This document shows, piece after piece, positions 32,641 to 42,700 of a stretch of DNA of 64,000 nucleotides. The translations under genes and the position numbers were made by a program. Every line of letters begins with the position of its first letter. Within the stretch, counting starts at the first letter, position 1. Source of the DNA: Allocoprococcus sp004560705 (GTDB lineage Bacteria > Bacillota > Clostridia > Lachnospirales > Lachnospiraceae); NCBI RefSeq assembly GCF_052065755.1, contig NZ_JBQHTK010000003.1, positions 124,001 to 188,000 on the forward strand, in the 5' to 3' direction. Under the pieces are notes generated by a model, which was not told where the DNA came from, searched no databases, and saw only the letters and a program-made list of their open reading frames with translations.

Positions 32641-34971
32641 TTACTTTCTCCGTGATATTCTAACACATTTCAACACTACAGCGCAAGAAAGAAGCGCACA
32701 AAGGATAAGAACTATCAAGTTTGCCGAATCACCGGTCGCAACCGATGTTGTTTTCACTGGGAGCTGCGGCTTTCCCGGCTGCATATCTTCTGGTTTTTGC
32801 GGTATTTCGGGTTTTTCCGGTTCCTCCGGAATTTCCGGCTCTTCCTCAAAATGAACAGACTGTCCTTCATCTCCCAGATTGGTATGGTCAGCAACCAATT
32901 TTCCCTCGCAATATAAATACTCAAACACGACCGTCGTTTTCCCTCCCAATCCGGACGCATTAAATACAAAGCGCATTTCTTCGCTTCCTTCTTCTTTCTC
33001 CGGCGCAAATGTCGCTTCAGCCGTAACCAGCTCTTCTCCGATTTTCAGTTCTTCCCCACTTTCGGCGTCCATCAGAATACCTTTCAGTGTATATTCCTTC
33101 CCGGGAGTGAGGTTCTTCCATGACACCGTATCAATCAGCACCATTTCCTCCCTCGGTTTAGCCTCATGAGTGCGGGTTTCTTCGTCAAGTGCCGTTGTCG
33201 CGATCTCCGGAACCGGTCTTTTATCATTCGTAAGCGTTCCCAGATTCACGGTATGAGCATCTCTCGTGATCTCCACCTCAAAAGGCGGCAGTAAAATCCT
33301 GTCACTGTTATTCTCACACTCCAGTTCTTCGATGCAATACGTGTCATATGGGAGCGCGCCTTTCTTATCATCGGATTTTCCTTCGCCAAACCAGATTCCA
33401 TCCTCTGCAGACTCTCCCCGGTTCGTATTTACCGTATGACGGTTCCATTTTGACGCCGTAGACGCATAACCGTTTTTGTCGGTAATGATGACATGTGCTT
33501 CTTGCGTGGTCTTAGATGTGATCCGGAAAGGAATTCCAGAGAGGCGTTCCATTGTGCTGTCAGCCACCTTGATCAGCTCCAGATCTCCCCGCACGATCTC
33601 CTCCGGAACAATGGTTTCCTGATAGACATGCAATGCAGCCTCCGATGCACTTTCTTCTTCCGGCTGAATCGCCTGAGCAAAAACCACATCTGTCTTCCGG
33701 TAACCCTCCGGAGCCTTCGTCTCTCGGATCGTAACTGTACCGACAGGCAGAACGCCTGCTCCATTTACCAGATAAAGCGCATCACCTCCGACCTGATATG
33801 CTCCGGTCATCTTCACTTTACCCTGTGCGTCCGTCCTGAATACCCATGTCCGAAGCGGCGAATGTCCCTCTTTTGCAGGATCTTCCTGCGATATCATATC
33901 ATAATACTGCACTGTAAATTCTGCGTCTTCCAGGCTTCCGCTTCCTTGTGGTTTTCCGCTTCCGCTCTCTTTGTCCTTCTTTTCCAGCAGCCATTCGATC
34001 GGATTGTAAAAAGGAGCATCTTCACAGGTATAATAGACTGTCTCACCTGCTTTTACGGTGATCGTTTGCGACTCCGGGTTACAGGTATACCCCTGCGGAG
34101 CTTTCGTTTCTCTGATATCATAGCTCCCTTCCTGCAGAGCATCGGCCTTCCCGTAGCCCCTTTCATCAGTCGTGATCACCGCCGCCACATTTTCTGTTCC
34201 TTGATAAAATAGCGTAAATTCTGCCCCGGCAAGTGAATAGCAGGAATTCCCTTCCACCAATCCGGCATCCGAAGAGGATTTCTTCACTTCCAGACCGCCT
34301 GTATGTGAAATCTTAAATAAATATACGGTAGATTCGCATTTGGGCTCCAGCACCGAAATCTGATTCCCTCGCTGGGGATGCGTCGAAGAATGCCAGAACT
34401 TATTATCTTTCCCGTTATTTCCCCAAAAAAATCCGATATGACAGTCCGCATCCTCCGATTCCCAGGAGCGCGGTTCAAAATAGATCACATCCCCTTTCTG
34501 GGCCTTTCCGCCCGCCAGCAGCTCTTCAACGGTATCATAATGATAATACTCCACGGCATTTTCCGTGATCCAGTGATACCAGTTGCTTGCATTCACCTTG
34601 CCGCCCCGGTATCCACGGTTCGCGATCCCCGAAAGATCCGCTCCGCATTTTTCCAGAACATACGCCACAAAACCGGTACAGTTCATACCGCCATTTCCAC
34701 CATTTGCTCCGTTCGGCCGCATACAGTTTCCCGGTGTTAACGGGGAACCGGTATAGGGTGTGCCAAGGTAATAACCGTCGTTCTCGTGTGCCTGGAGCTC
34801 CGTAAGAACTGCTCCCGGAGCCACTCCGAGCTTTTCATCCAGCTTTACAATTGTATCTGTTGAATTTCCTGTCGCTTTGACTTCGCAGATCTTCTGACTG
34901 CTTCCGGTCAGACAAAGAGCGGTAAGTACCGCTGTGATGGCATACTGCCATCTTCTTGATTTGATAAACAT
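32641..34971 (-). CDS. Surface protein: NlpC/P60-like domain, SpaA and VaFE repeats
   Basis: 776 residues from the ATG at 34969-34971 (MFIKSRRWQYAIT), with AAGGAG nine bases upstream. Signal peptide to about residue 30. Residues 65-225 look like a Cys/His amidase or endopeptidase (NCTGFVAYVLEKCG, DCHIGFFWGN). Then SpaA-type beta domains marked by ETKAPQGY, ETKAPEGY and LEDAEFT, a VaFE-like ester-bond domain (IATTALDEETRTHEAKP, VVFEYLY), a Pro/Glu linker, and a C-terminal TGD-helix-basic tail (SVATGDSANLIVLILC, RISRRK). The sorting motif is not a classic LPxTG. Probably a sortase-anchored adhesin or wall enzyme; no sortase gene is adjacent. Confidence 0.85.
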   Translation of the reverse strand: MFIKSRRWQYAITAVLTALCLTGSSQKICEVKATGNSTDTIVKLDEKLGVAPGAVLTELQAHENDGYYLGTPYTGSPLTPGNCMRPNGANGGNGGMNCTGFVAYVLEKCGADLSGIANRGYRGGKVNASNWYHWITENAVEYYHYDTVEELLAGGKAQKGDVIYFEPRSWESEDADCHIGFFWGNNGKDNKFWHSSTHPQRGNQISVLEPKCESTVYLFKISHTGGLEVKKSSSDAGLVEGNSCYSLAGAEFTLFYQGTENVAAVITTDERGYGKADALQEGSYDIRETKAPQGYTCNPESQTITVKAGETVYYTCEDAPFYNPIEWLLEKKDKESGSGKPQGSGSLEDAEFTVQYYDMISQEDPAKEGHSPLRTWVFRTDAQGKVKMTGAYQVGGDALYLVNGAGVLPVGTVTIRETKAPEGYRKTDVVFAQAIQPEEESASEAALHVYQETIVPEEIVRGDLELIKVADSTMERLSGIPFRITSKTTQEAHVIITDKNGYASTASKWNRHTVNTNRGESAEDGIWFGEGKSDDKKGALPYDTYCIEELECENNSDRILLPPFEVEITRDAHTVNLGTLTNDKRPVPEIATTALDEETRTHEAKPREEMVLIDTVSWKNLTPGKEYTLKGILMDAESGEELKIGEELVTAEATFAPEKEEGSEEMRFVFNASGLGGKTTVVFEYLYCEGKLVADHTNLGDEGQSVHFEEEPEIPEEPEKPEIPQKPEDMQPGKPQLPVKTTSVATGDSANLIVLILCALLSCAVVLKCVRISRRK

Positions 34972-35158
34972 ATTTGTATTCTCCTTCCTGCCCATCCGGC
35001 ACGAAAAAGAGATACATAAGACGAGTACCCATATCATAAGATACGGGTACCCAAAAGTCAATTATTAGACTTCTTATTTTTTTCTTAAAGTCCGAATCTT
35101 CCTATCACCTCACATCATCCTATTAATACATTTTAGCCTTTTCTTTACAGAATCCTCC

Positions 35159-35188
35159 TTTACATCTCCCCCATAATTGCGTTATAAT
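35159..35188 (+). promoter_or_regulatory. Sigma-A promoter of the 35228 gene
   Basis: TTTACA (35159-35164), 18-base spacer, TATAAT (35183-35188); TSS about 30 bases before the ATG. Confidence 0.7.
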
Positions 35189-35227
35189 AGTAATTCATAC
35201 AAATTAAATAGTTAGGAGCAAACTGAA

Positions 35228-36214
35228 ATGACGGAATTATATTTTATCGCTTTGTACTTTTTCGTCTATGGCTTTCTTGGCTGGTGTACGGAAGTCGCTT
35301 TTGCCGCCTGGAAAGAGCATCGATTTGTAAACCGCGGATTTCTGAATGGCCCAATTTGTCCGGTCTACGGTATCGGAGTCACACTGGTCGTCCATTTTCT
35401 TAGTCCTTACAGATCCAATCTCATCATTCTCTACATAACCAGTACGATTCTCGTAACCGCACTCGAATGGCTGACCGGGTTCATTCTGGAGAGGGTCTTT
35501 CATAACAAATGGTGGGATTATTCGAATGTGCCGCTTAATCTCAATGGCTATGTATGCCTCTTGTTTTCTCTTATATGGGGCGTTGCCTGTGTTTTGATCG
35601 TGGATTTCATCCATCCGGTTATTCACAAACTGTTGCTCTATATTCCTGTTATCGTCGGAGTGATCATTCTGATCATACTGGGGATCGGCATGTTTGCAGA
35701 CCTTTATGTGACTGCTTCCGGCATCTTGAAGATGAACAAACGTCTTGCGGCTATGCAGGAGATTGCTGATGAGCTTCATGAAATATCAGACAAAATTGGA
35801 GAAAATATTTACAAAAATACGATCGCAGCGATGGAAACCCAGGATGCGATCAAGGATTCTGTTACGGAGAAGCAGGAAGAACTCAAAGATTCTTTTACTG
35901 CAAAACAGGAGGAATTCAAAGATTCCCTTGCAGCAAAACAGATGGAATTCAAAGATTCTTTTGCTTTAAAGCAGGAAGAGATTCTGGGCAATCTCACAGA
36001 GCGCCGCGAAGAGATTTCCGAAACATTGGATACGGTTTCAGACGAATTGAAAGAACGTATTGCATCCTTGCGTAAGCATTACAGTGAACTTGGTGAGGAC
36101 TTTACCGGTATTCAGAAACGTCTTCTAAAAGCGTTCCCGAAAATGGAAAACAAAAAATACAGTGAATCCTTAGACGATCTGCGCGAGAAACTGAATTCTC
36201 TGCGCAAACGCTAG
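35228..36214 (+). CDS. ABC-type permease-like membrane protein with coiled-coil repeat tail
   Basis: 328 residues. The N-terminal ~165 residues have about five membrane helices and match the putative ABC transporter permease family PF06541 (CmpB-like): MTELYFIALYFFVYGFLGWC, NRGFLNGPICPVYG, LEWLTGFILERVFHNKWWDYS. The C-terminal half is a charged cytoplasmic coiled coil with four 11-residue units beginning KDS and ending KQEE (35852-35983), then a helix to LNSLRKR. No ATPase is next to it and transport is unproven. Alone between terminators. Confidence 0.8.
   Translation: MTELYFIALYFFVYGFLGWCTEVAFAAWKEHRFVNRGFLNGPICPVYGIGVTLVVHFLSPYRSNLIILYITSTILVTALEWLTGFILERVFHNKWWDYSNVPLNLNGYVCLLFSLIWGVACVLIVDFIHPVIHKLLLYIPVIVGVIILIILGIGMFADLYVTASGILKMNKRLAAMQEIADELHEISDKIGENIYKNTIAAMETQDAIKDSVTEKQEELKDSFTAKQEEFKDSLAAKQMEFKDSFALKQEEILGNLTERREEISETLDTVSDELKERIASLRKHYSELGEDFTGIQKRLLKAFPKMENKKYSESLDDLREKLNSLRKR
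35852..35983 (+). repeat. Four tandem 33-base units coding an 11-residue coiled-coil repeat
   Basis: Units at 35852, 35885, 35918 and 35951, each coding KDS-x-x-x-KQ-x-E-x: KDSVTEKQEEL, KDSFTAKQEEF, KDSLAAKQMEF, KDSFALKQEEI. Eleven-residue (hendecad) periodicity suits a right-handed or straight coiled coil. DNA units are similar but not identical. Confidence 0.93.
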
Positions 36215-36252
36215 ATGACCTGCAGTTCCGAATCAGATTTTCATTTATACAT

Positions 36253-36313
36253 AAAAGTCCGTATCATCAGCATTGATTTTCTATCAGAAACGATGCCGGT
36301 GATACGGACTTTT
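36253..36313. terminator. Bidirectional terminator between the permease-like and PHP genes
   Basis: AAAAGTCCGTATCA (36253-36266) and TGATACGGACTTTT (36300-36313) form a perfect 14-pair stem with a loop of 33 bases. Convergent genes end on both sides. Confidence 0.85.
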
Positions 36314-36322
36314 ATTATTCAA

Positions 36323-37156
36323 TTAATGGTCTCTTTTAATTCGTTTCAGATATGGGATCTCAATCGGATCAATCGGATCGATCGGCTGCTCATCCTGAAT
36401 CTTATTCTTGCGTTTGTGCATCTTTAGAAGTGCTCCTCCACGGTTGTAGAACCAGAATGAATACACCAAAAGCTTATTCGCTTTACCGATCTTGTCCTTC
36501 GTGGTCTTTGTGTAAAAGTCACCAACCGCCTTGATCGGTTCCCGGTTCCGGATCTGCATAATCAGATCCAGCTCCGTCTTGATTGAATGTGGAAACTCCG
36601 TATATGCCATTCCCACACAATCCAGCTTGTGCGCATCGCTTCCCCCCGTTCCGGGTTTGTTGTATTTTTCCGCCAGCAGTTTCGCGCCGGCATTGGATTC
36701 GGGCGGTTCACACGCGTTAAATGTTTCAACAAAGTCAAATTTCTCCAGAAGTTCCGGCGACGTCTGCCATTTCTTTGTATTGGTAAAGCTTAAATACTTT
36801 TCTCCACAAGGATGTGCCGGACCGCAGATTCCACCGTGATGATGCACAAAATCAATGAGTAGGGAAAGCGGAAGTCCGCGCATTTCCAGAAGCCGCATCT
36901 TAACGCCTTGAGGCATGATGATCAGAATATGCCCCGCTTCCAGCGTATCATATTCAATTCCTTTTAACACAACGAAATCATTATACTTTTTCCCTTTGAA
37001 AGTGTTCTTCCAGTACCGGTAACCATTATACGTATCATGATCGGTCACCAGCATACCATCAATTCCCTTTTCCTTCAGCTTTAAAATATACTTCTCCAAA
37101 CTGACTTTACTGTCAATCGACCCTTCCCGTACATGACAATGCATATCGATCTTCAT
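36323..37156 (-). CDS. PHP-domain phosphoesterase
   Basis: 277 residues from the ATG at 37154-37156 (MKIDMHCHVREGS). PHP metal ligands: DMHCH near residues 4-8, TDHDT near 38-42, a Glu in KGIEYDT, HHHGG and GPAHP, GGSDAH near 170. Members of this group hydrolyse phosphomonoesters or 3',5'-nucleotides (for example RNase AM-like), but the substrate here cannot be told. The C-terminal 60 residues are basic with DPIDPIEIP. Follows the membrane protein gene by about 30 bases. Confidence 0.88.
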   Translation of the reverse strand: MKIDMHCHVREGSIDSKVSLEKYILKLKEKGIDGMLVTDHDTYNGYRYWKNTFKGKKYNDFVVLKGIEYDTLEAGHILIIMPQGVKMRLLEMRGLPLSLLIDFVHHHGGICGPAHPCGEKYLSFTNTKKWQTSPELLEKFDFVETFNACEPPESNAGAKLLAEKYNKPGTGGSDAHKLDCVGMAYTEFPHSIKTELDLIMQIRNREPIKAVGDFYTKTTKDKIGKANKLLVYSFWFYNRGGALLKMHKRKNKIQDEQPIDPIDPIEIPYLKRIKRDH

Positions 37157-37185
37157 GAGCACATCACCAGACTTTCTTTAAAATT

Positions 37186-37902
37186 TTATTCCTCGTACTC
37201 GTCTTCGTCTTCCTCCTCATCATCGAGATCCAGAATGGAACGTGCACGATCAATCTCCGATTCAATCGAAATCTCTTCTTTCACCTGTCTGGAATGCCGC
37301 GCTTCTCTTCTTCCGATTTCCCGGGACTTCATCATAAATTGTACGATAAGTCCGATGGCGATACCGGCCGCACAGATTCCCAGTGTAATGTAAGGATTCT
37401 TAATTCCGACCATCTGCGCAACTGCATTTCCAAGCCCCATTCCCCCGCTCAGTGATGTCACAATGATAACAAGTGGTTCAAACCAGATCATTGTCAGGAC
37501 TGCAATAATAATTCCGGCAACTCCTGTGACAGCCAGCATTGTAAAATTCTGCATCTGGAACATACCTACAACCTCCAGAGCCACGCTCAGGCAAAGCAGA
37601 AATGCTCCAAACTTCTTGAACACTGCTGACATGATCGTCAGAATCAGTGCTGCCGCCGCAACAATGGCGAGACCGATCTTCAGATCGGTCTGGATCAGAT
37701 ATGCCACCAGAATTCCAAGTACAGCTCCAACAGCCAGTCCGCAAATCGCGTTCACAAATCTGACCAGCTTCAGTCCGAACAGACATACAATCAATCCGAT
37801 AACTGCCGAAATAACCAGAGCTGGAAAGGGTATCTCTATCCCATTCTGTACGACTGCATTCATCTGGGTAATGATCTCATTTATCATTGGTTCATTAAAC
37901 AT
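37186..37902 (-). CDS. Multi-helix membrane protein with acidic tail (DUF4203/TMEM198-like)
   Basis: 238 residues with about seven hydrophobic segments between residues 25 and 190, rich in Gly and Ala (VISAVIGLIVCLFGLKLVRF, AICGLAVGAVLGILVAYLI), like TMEM198/DUF4203 proteins. The cytoplasmic tail (RREARHSRQVKEE) ends in a run of Asp and Glu. AGGAGG lies before the ATG. Function unknown; co-transcribed with the PHP gene. Confidence 0.75.
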   Translation of the reverse strand: MFNEPMINEIITQMNAVVQNGIEIPFPALVISAVIGLIVCLFGLKLVRFVNAICGLAVGAVLGILVAYLIQTDLKIGLAIVAAAALILTIMSAVFKKFGAFLLCLSVALEVVGMFQMQNFTMLAVTGVAGIIIAVLTMIWFEPLVIIVTSLSGGMGLGNAVAQMVGIKNPYITLGICAAGIAIGLIVQFMMKSREIGRREARHSRQVKEEISIESEIDRARSILDLDDEEEDEDEYEE

Positions 37903-37947
37903 AAAACAAGTCCTCCTATATCATTATTTACGTTCTCCCACCGGATT

Positions 37948-37977
37948 ATTATATCACACAAGCAGACATAATCGCAA
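37948..37977 (-). promoter_or_regulatory. Promoter of the membrane protein-PHP pair
   Basis: Minus strand TTGCGA (37972-37977), 18-base spacer, TATAAT (37948-37953). Shows that these genes start downstream of the terminator at 38036-38075. Confidence 0.65.
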
Positions 37978-38035
37978 CTATTTCACTGTTTTAACACAAA
38001 CTCAATATTAACCCTCATTACAATTTAAACATATT

Positions 38036-38075
38036 AAAGAGGAGTATCAACCTTCGTTTTTTGATACTCCTCTTT
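38036..38075. terminator. Hairpin ending the candidate small RNA
   Basis: AAAGAGGAGTATCAA, 10-base loop, TTGATACTCCTCTTT: perfect 15-pair stem, three T at the 3' end on either strand. Read leftward it would end the transcript from the promoter at 38253-38281. Confidence 0.7.
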
Positions 38076-38246
38076 AATTCACTTCATCTGTCATTATTAT
38101 TTACCTTTCTGGTGGTCTGTACCTTCCTTTCTTAGATTCCCGTTTTTGAAATTATGTTTTCGGTGGTCTGTACCTCCATTCTTTAATTTAAAAAGATAGC
38201 GTCCGAAACCTTTTTATCTGTTTTTATTACCTCATCTATCTTTTAT
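38036..38246 (-). ncRNA. Candidate small RNA of about 210 nt
   Basis: Bounded by a good sigma-A promoter and a hairpin terminator, with no convincing ORF (the best is 15 codons, ATG at about 38177, weak ribosome site). It holds two near copies of a 13-base motif, GGTACAGACCACC on the minus strand, at 38111-38124 and 38162-38175, each preceded by a GGA-rich stretch. Not matched to any known RNA family by eye. Confidence 0.45.
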
Positions 38247-38252
38247 GTCTAT

Positions 38253-38281
38253 ATAATAACTCGTTGCGCCCAATTTGTCAA
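38253..38281 (-). promoter_or_regulatory. Sigma-A promoter of the candidate small RNA
   Basis: Minus strand TTGACA (38276-38281), 17-base spacer, TATTAT (38253-38258). Perfect -35. No gene starts in the next 200 bases. Confidence 0.8.
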
Positions 38282-38502
38282 TACATTTTTAATATGTATT
38301 TATATTTTTACAAAATTATATATTATATCATAAATTTTTCCAAACTCTTAGAGTGGAATTGATGAATAATCCGTAAGAACAGTAGTTTATTATGGATTTT
38401 GAAAAGGTAATTGCAAGATTGTAAAAAGGAATTTACACAATCCCCCGTAAATTCAGAAAGCTTGCCACCATTCAAAACAAAAAATGCCAGACCAAAACAC
38501 AA
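38282..38502. other. AT-rich gap, nothing recognised
   Basis: Very AT-rich DNA upstream of the small RNA promoter and past the prsA terminator. No ORF with a ribosome site, no strong dyad. The AT-rich stretch just above the -35 could act as an UP element. Confidence 0.5.
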
Positions 38503-38526
38503 CAGTTCAGCCTTACGGCTGAACTG
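38503..38526 (-). terminator. Terminator after the prsA-like gene
   Basis: CAGTTCAGCC, loop TTAC, GGCTGAACTG: perfect 10-pair stem 15 bases past the stop codon, followed on the minus strand by TTGTGTTTT. Confidence 0.75.
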
Positions 38527-38541
38527 CTATAATTCCACATT

Positions 38542-39552
38542 CTATTCATCTGTATCTTTAATTGTCACGCCCCGTTTTACAAAACTGATCTTGTCCCATA
38601 CATTTTTGTGAACCTTCACACCGTCTGCTTCTTTCCATTCTTCGCAGAGCTTATCAAACTGCTCTTCTTTCCGTTCGGAAACGATGGATTCTTTTTTTGC
38701 ATCCGTTGCGTCCCGGTCGAGGAGACTGGTCAGCTTTGCAACAAAATATCCGCTGGTATCTTCGACCACAGGAGTAACCTCGCCTTCCTTCAGTGAATCT
38801 GCCGCAACCACAAGCAGTTGAGACGGTGATGTAGTTGATGTATCAAAAGTCAGAGTCGATGCTGTATATCCGGCCTCCTCTGCATAAGCTGCAAAATCCT
38901 CCGCGTTCACCGCTCCCTCCCGGAATGCCTCAACCGTTTCTTTCAGTTCTGCCTTTTCATCTTCTGAAAGCTGGGTCGAATTTCCATCGTCATCTGTCTT
39001 GGTAAATGAGAAATATACATACTGCATACTCTTCTGTGCAGCCTCTTCATCGGACACTTCGGTATCCACATCGGCAGTCATTGCTTCATGCATTTTTTCC
39101 TGAATGGTAACAAGCTCCAGGAATTTCTTCACAGTTTCTTCATCTCCGGAAACCATATCCTTATCTTCAAGATTGTTCGATTCAGTAAAGCTCTTCGCCG
39201 CTTTCTCTATAGCCTCATTCTCCTCATCCGTCAAGGAAACACCATAGTCATCCTTATGTGCATCCAGTGTATACATAGTTTCAAGTGACTCCAGAACGCC
39301 TTCCTTCACACTTTCTTCATAGGTCTTACCCTCTTCTGCCTCACCAGACCACATATCCTCTCCTAAAAAGCTTGCATAATACGTCTCATATTGTGCCTGC
39401 TGATATCTCGCATAGAAATTCGCCACATCTGCCGTGATCTTCGCATCTCCAACCTCTGCAACTACTTCACTTCCATCTAATTTACCGCAGCCTGCTACTG
39501 TAGCTGCCACCAGGGCAGATGCAAGTACAAGCGTCAATACTCTCTTCTTCAT
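38542..39552 (-). CDS. PrsA/SurA-like foldase lipoprotein
   Basis: 336 residues from the ATG at 39550-39552 (MKKRVLTLVLASALVAATVA), with AGGAGG upstream; the longer frame is rejected. Signal peptide with lipobox VAGC. The N-terminal helical chaperone part resembles SurA_N (VVAEVGDAKITADVANFYAR); the middle shows a degenerate parvulin-like stretch (SLKEGEVTPVVEDTSGYFVAKL). Helps fold exported proteins on the outer face of the membrane. Rotamase activity is doubtful because the usual catalytic motif is incomplete. Has its own promoter, next to mfd as in several Lachnospiraceae-like orders. Confidence 0.82.
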   Translation of the reverse strand: MKKRVLTLVLASALVAATVAGCGKLDGSEVVAEVGDAKITADVANFYARYQQAQYETYYASFLGEDMWSGEAEEGKTYEESVKEGVLESLETMYTLDAHKDDYGVSLTDEENEAIEKAAKSFTESNNLEDKDMVSGDEETVKKFLELVTIQEKMHEAMTADVDTEVSDEEAAQKSMQYVYFSFTKTDDDGNSTQLSEDEKAELKETVEAFREGAVNAEDFAAYAEEAGYTASTLTFDTSTTSPSQLLVVAADSLKEGEVTPVVEDTSGYFVAKLTSLLDRDATDAKKESIVSERKEEQFDKLCEEWKEADGVKVHKNVWDKISFVKRGVTIKDTDE

Positions 39553-39619
39553 CTGAACTATTTCCTCCTTAACCGTATCCTGCCGTTCTCCCGGGCAGAA
39601 TCGTCGTGCATATTTATAT

Positions 39620-39648
39620 AGTATACCGTGTTTTTCCTTAGCTGGCAA
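39620..39648 (-). promoter_or_regulatory. Sigma-A promoter of the prsA-like gene
   Basis: Minus strand TTGCCA (39643-39648), 17-base spacer, TATACT (39620-39625). Leader about 60 bases. Confidence 0.78.
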
Positions 39649-39663
39649 TCCTTTTCACAAAAA

Positions 39664-39689
39664 TTTGACATCCGTTATTTGACATCCGG
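39664..39689. repeat. Short direct repeat between mfd and prsA
   Basis: ATTTGACATCCG occurs at 39664-39675 and again at 39678-39689. Two copies only; a replication-slippage duplication is enough to explain it. Confidence 0.7.
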
Positions 39690-39704
39690 CTATATGAAAA
39701 CGCT

Positions 39705-42700
39705 TTATTCTTCAATCAATTCATGAATATCTGCAATAATCTGTTTTACATTTTCGAGAACCTGTTCATCTTTCTCCTTCTTTGTCTTCCGAAGCTTCCT
39801 ATATATGAAATACGGATTTACATCGACTTTGAAAGTGAGAGCACCTTTATACTTATCCAAAAGCACCGGAATCTTCTGGGCCGATACTTTTGCCTTCTCG
39901 TACATGGTAAATTGATAATCTTCCCCTTTTTGCTCGATTGCAATAATATAAGAGCTGTGCGCAAAAGCTTTGATCTGTGCGATAGTCAAAAGCTGCTGTA
40001 CTTTTTTCGGCGGTTCCCCGAACCGGTCAATCAGTTCTTCCAGCATATCTTCCCGTTCTTCCTCCGTCTCGATGGCTGCGATTCGCTTATAAATATCCAG
40101 CTTCTGATATTCATTCGGGATATAAGTCGGCGGAATAAATGCATCGATGTTCAGATCGATCGTCGTTGTATACGTATCTTCCGGAATTTCTCCTTTTTGC
40201 TGACGAACCGCCTCATTCAGCATTTTGCAGTAGAGATCGTATCCAACTGCCTCCATGTGCCCGTGCTGCTCCTCACCCAGGAGATTTCCGGCACCTCGGA
40301 TTTCCAGATCCCTCATGGCAATCTTCACTCCGGAACCCAGGTCTGTGAATTCCCGGATGGCTGCAAGCCTTTTTTCTGCCACTTCTTTCAGAAGCTTATC
40401 CCGTTTATACAAAAGGAAAGCATATGCCATCCGATTCGAGCGTCCAACACGCCCTCGAAGCTGATAAAGCTGGGACAATCCCATCCGGTCGGCATCGTGG
40501 ATAATGATGGTATTTACATTCGAAATATCCAGTCCCGTTTCAATGATGGTTGTAGAAATCAATACGTCAATCTCTCCATTAATGAAATCGTACATAATGT
40601 GTTCCAGCTGATGTTCCCGCATCTGTCCATGTGCAAACGCAACATTTGCTTCCGGCACCAATGCCTGGATTCTGGCTGTCATATCGGCGATGTCTTTGAC
40701 CCGATTATATACATAATACACCTGTCCCTGTCTGGATAATTCTCTCTGGATGGCTTCCCGCACCATCTCGTCATTGTATTCCATCACATAGGTCTGGATC
40801 GGCATCCGGTCCATAGGGGCCTCTTCCAGAACACTCATATCACGAATCCCGATCAGGCTCATATGAAGTGTTCGCGGAATCGGGGTAGCAGTCAGTGTCA
40901 GAACATCCACATTTTCTTTCAATTTTTTGATTTTTTCTTTGTGCTGTACTCCAAAACGCTGTTCTTCATCAATAATCAGAAGCCCCAGATCCTTAAACTG
41001 AACATCCTTACTCAGCACACGATGTGTTCCGATCAGGATATCGACCTGGCCTTTCGTCAGATCCGTCAGAGTTTTTTTCTGTTCCGCCGGTGTACGGAAA
41101 CGACAGAGAAGATCTACGCGAACAGGGAATTCCTTCATTCTCTGCACAAAAGTATTATAATGCTGCTGTGCCAGAATCGTTGTCGGGACAAGGTAAACAA
41201 CCTGCTTTCCGTCCTGCACAGCCTTAAAAGCTGCCCGGATCGCGATCTCCGTTTTCCCGAATCCGACATCTCCGCAAATCAGGCGATCCATGATCTTCGG
41301 GCTTTCCATGTCGCGTTTCGTGGCCTCAATAGCCATAAGCTGGTCTTCTGTCTCCTCAAACGGGAACATTTCCTCAAATTCTTTCTGCCACACCGTGTCC
41401 TTCTCGTAGACAAATCCTTCCTTCTCCTGACGTGCAGCATACAGTTCCACAAGGTCCTTTGCAATCTGCTGTACAGCCCCTTTTACTCTTGTCTTTGTCT
41501 TCTTCCATTCCTGTCCGCCAAGACGATTCAGCTTCGGCTTCTTTGCGTCCGCACTTGCATATTTCTGAATCAGGTCAAGCTGTGTAGCAAGAATATAAAG
41601 ATTTCCTCCATCAGCATAAGAAATCTTCATATAATCTTTCGTAACTTTATCTACTTCAATTTTCTCAATCCCCCGGTAAATTCCAAGTCCATGGTTTTCA
41701 TGAACCACATAATCCCCCGGTTTTAGGTCAGAAAAATTCTGTATTTTCTGTCCATCATAACTTTTTCGTTTCTTTTTCTTTTTTGTTTTCCCAAAAATAT
41801 CCGTTTCAGAAATTACCACAAATTTAATCATCGAATATTCGTAACCGACCGCGGCATGCCCATAGCATACCATGATTTCTCCCGGAAGCACTTCTCTCAT
41901 GGGATCCTCATTATAATAACTGCTGAGGTCATAATCTCTCAGATCTTCCGCCAGACGTTTTGCCCTTGTTCTCGAACCGGAAAGCAGAATGACTCGATAT
42001 CCATTCCTCTTCAGCCGCTTTAAATCATGGGTCAGCATCTCGAAACTGTTATTATAAGGATTCACACTCTGGGTCTGTAAATGGAATTGTTCTTTTACTA
42101 AAAACGGCTTACATTTATTCTCCAGTGCACACATTCCGACAGAGCAAAAATGATTTAATTTCTTAACCACTTCTTCTGTCGTATAAAACAATGGTTCCGG
42201 CGTACCTTCCCTGTCCTCATTGTCCGCCAGAGCGCGCATCTTTCGTGCATTCACAACTTCTTCTTCAATTCTCGTTCCCACCTCGATTAGGCGAACCGGT
42301 TCATCAAGAAACAAATTCGTATTTTTAACATTAAAATAATCTATGAAAGAAACGGAATTATTGTCACTTTTCAATTCTTCAGATGGGTAGATCACAATCC
42401 GTTCCAGATTCTCTACTGAACGCTGGCTGTCCACATCAAAAGTCCGGATTGAATCCACTTCATCTCCCCAGAATTCAATACGTATCGGCAGTTCTTCCGT
42501 CAACGGATAGATATCCAGAATTCCTCCCCGTACTGCAAACTGTCCGGGTCCTTCTACCTGAACTTCCCTCTCATAGCCCAGCTGTGCAATTTTTCTGGTA
42601 AGCTCTTCAAACCTATATTCTCTTCCATTTTCTACAGTGAGAATACACGCTTCAATCTCTTCAATCGGCATCAGAAAATCCATCAAGGCATCAAAAGTCG

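Noticed and set aside
39664..39689. Direct repeat as a regulatory site
   Set aside because: Two copies in an intergenic gap, no dyad; slippage explains it.
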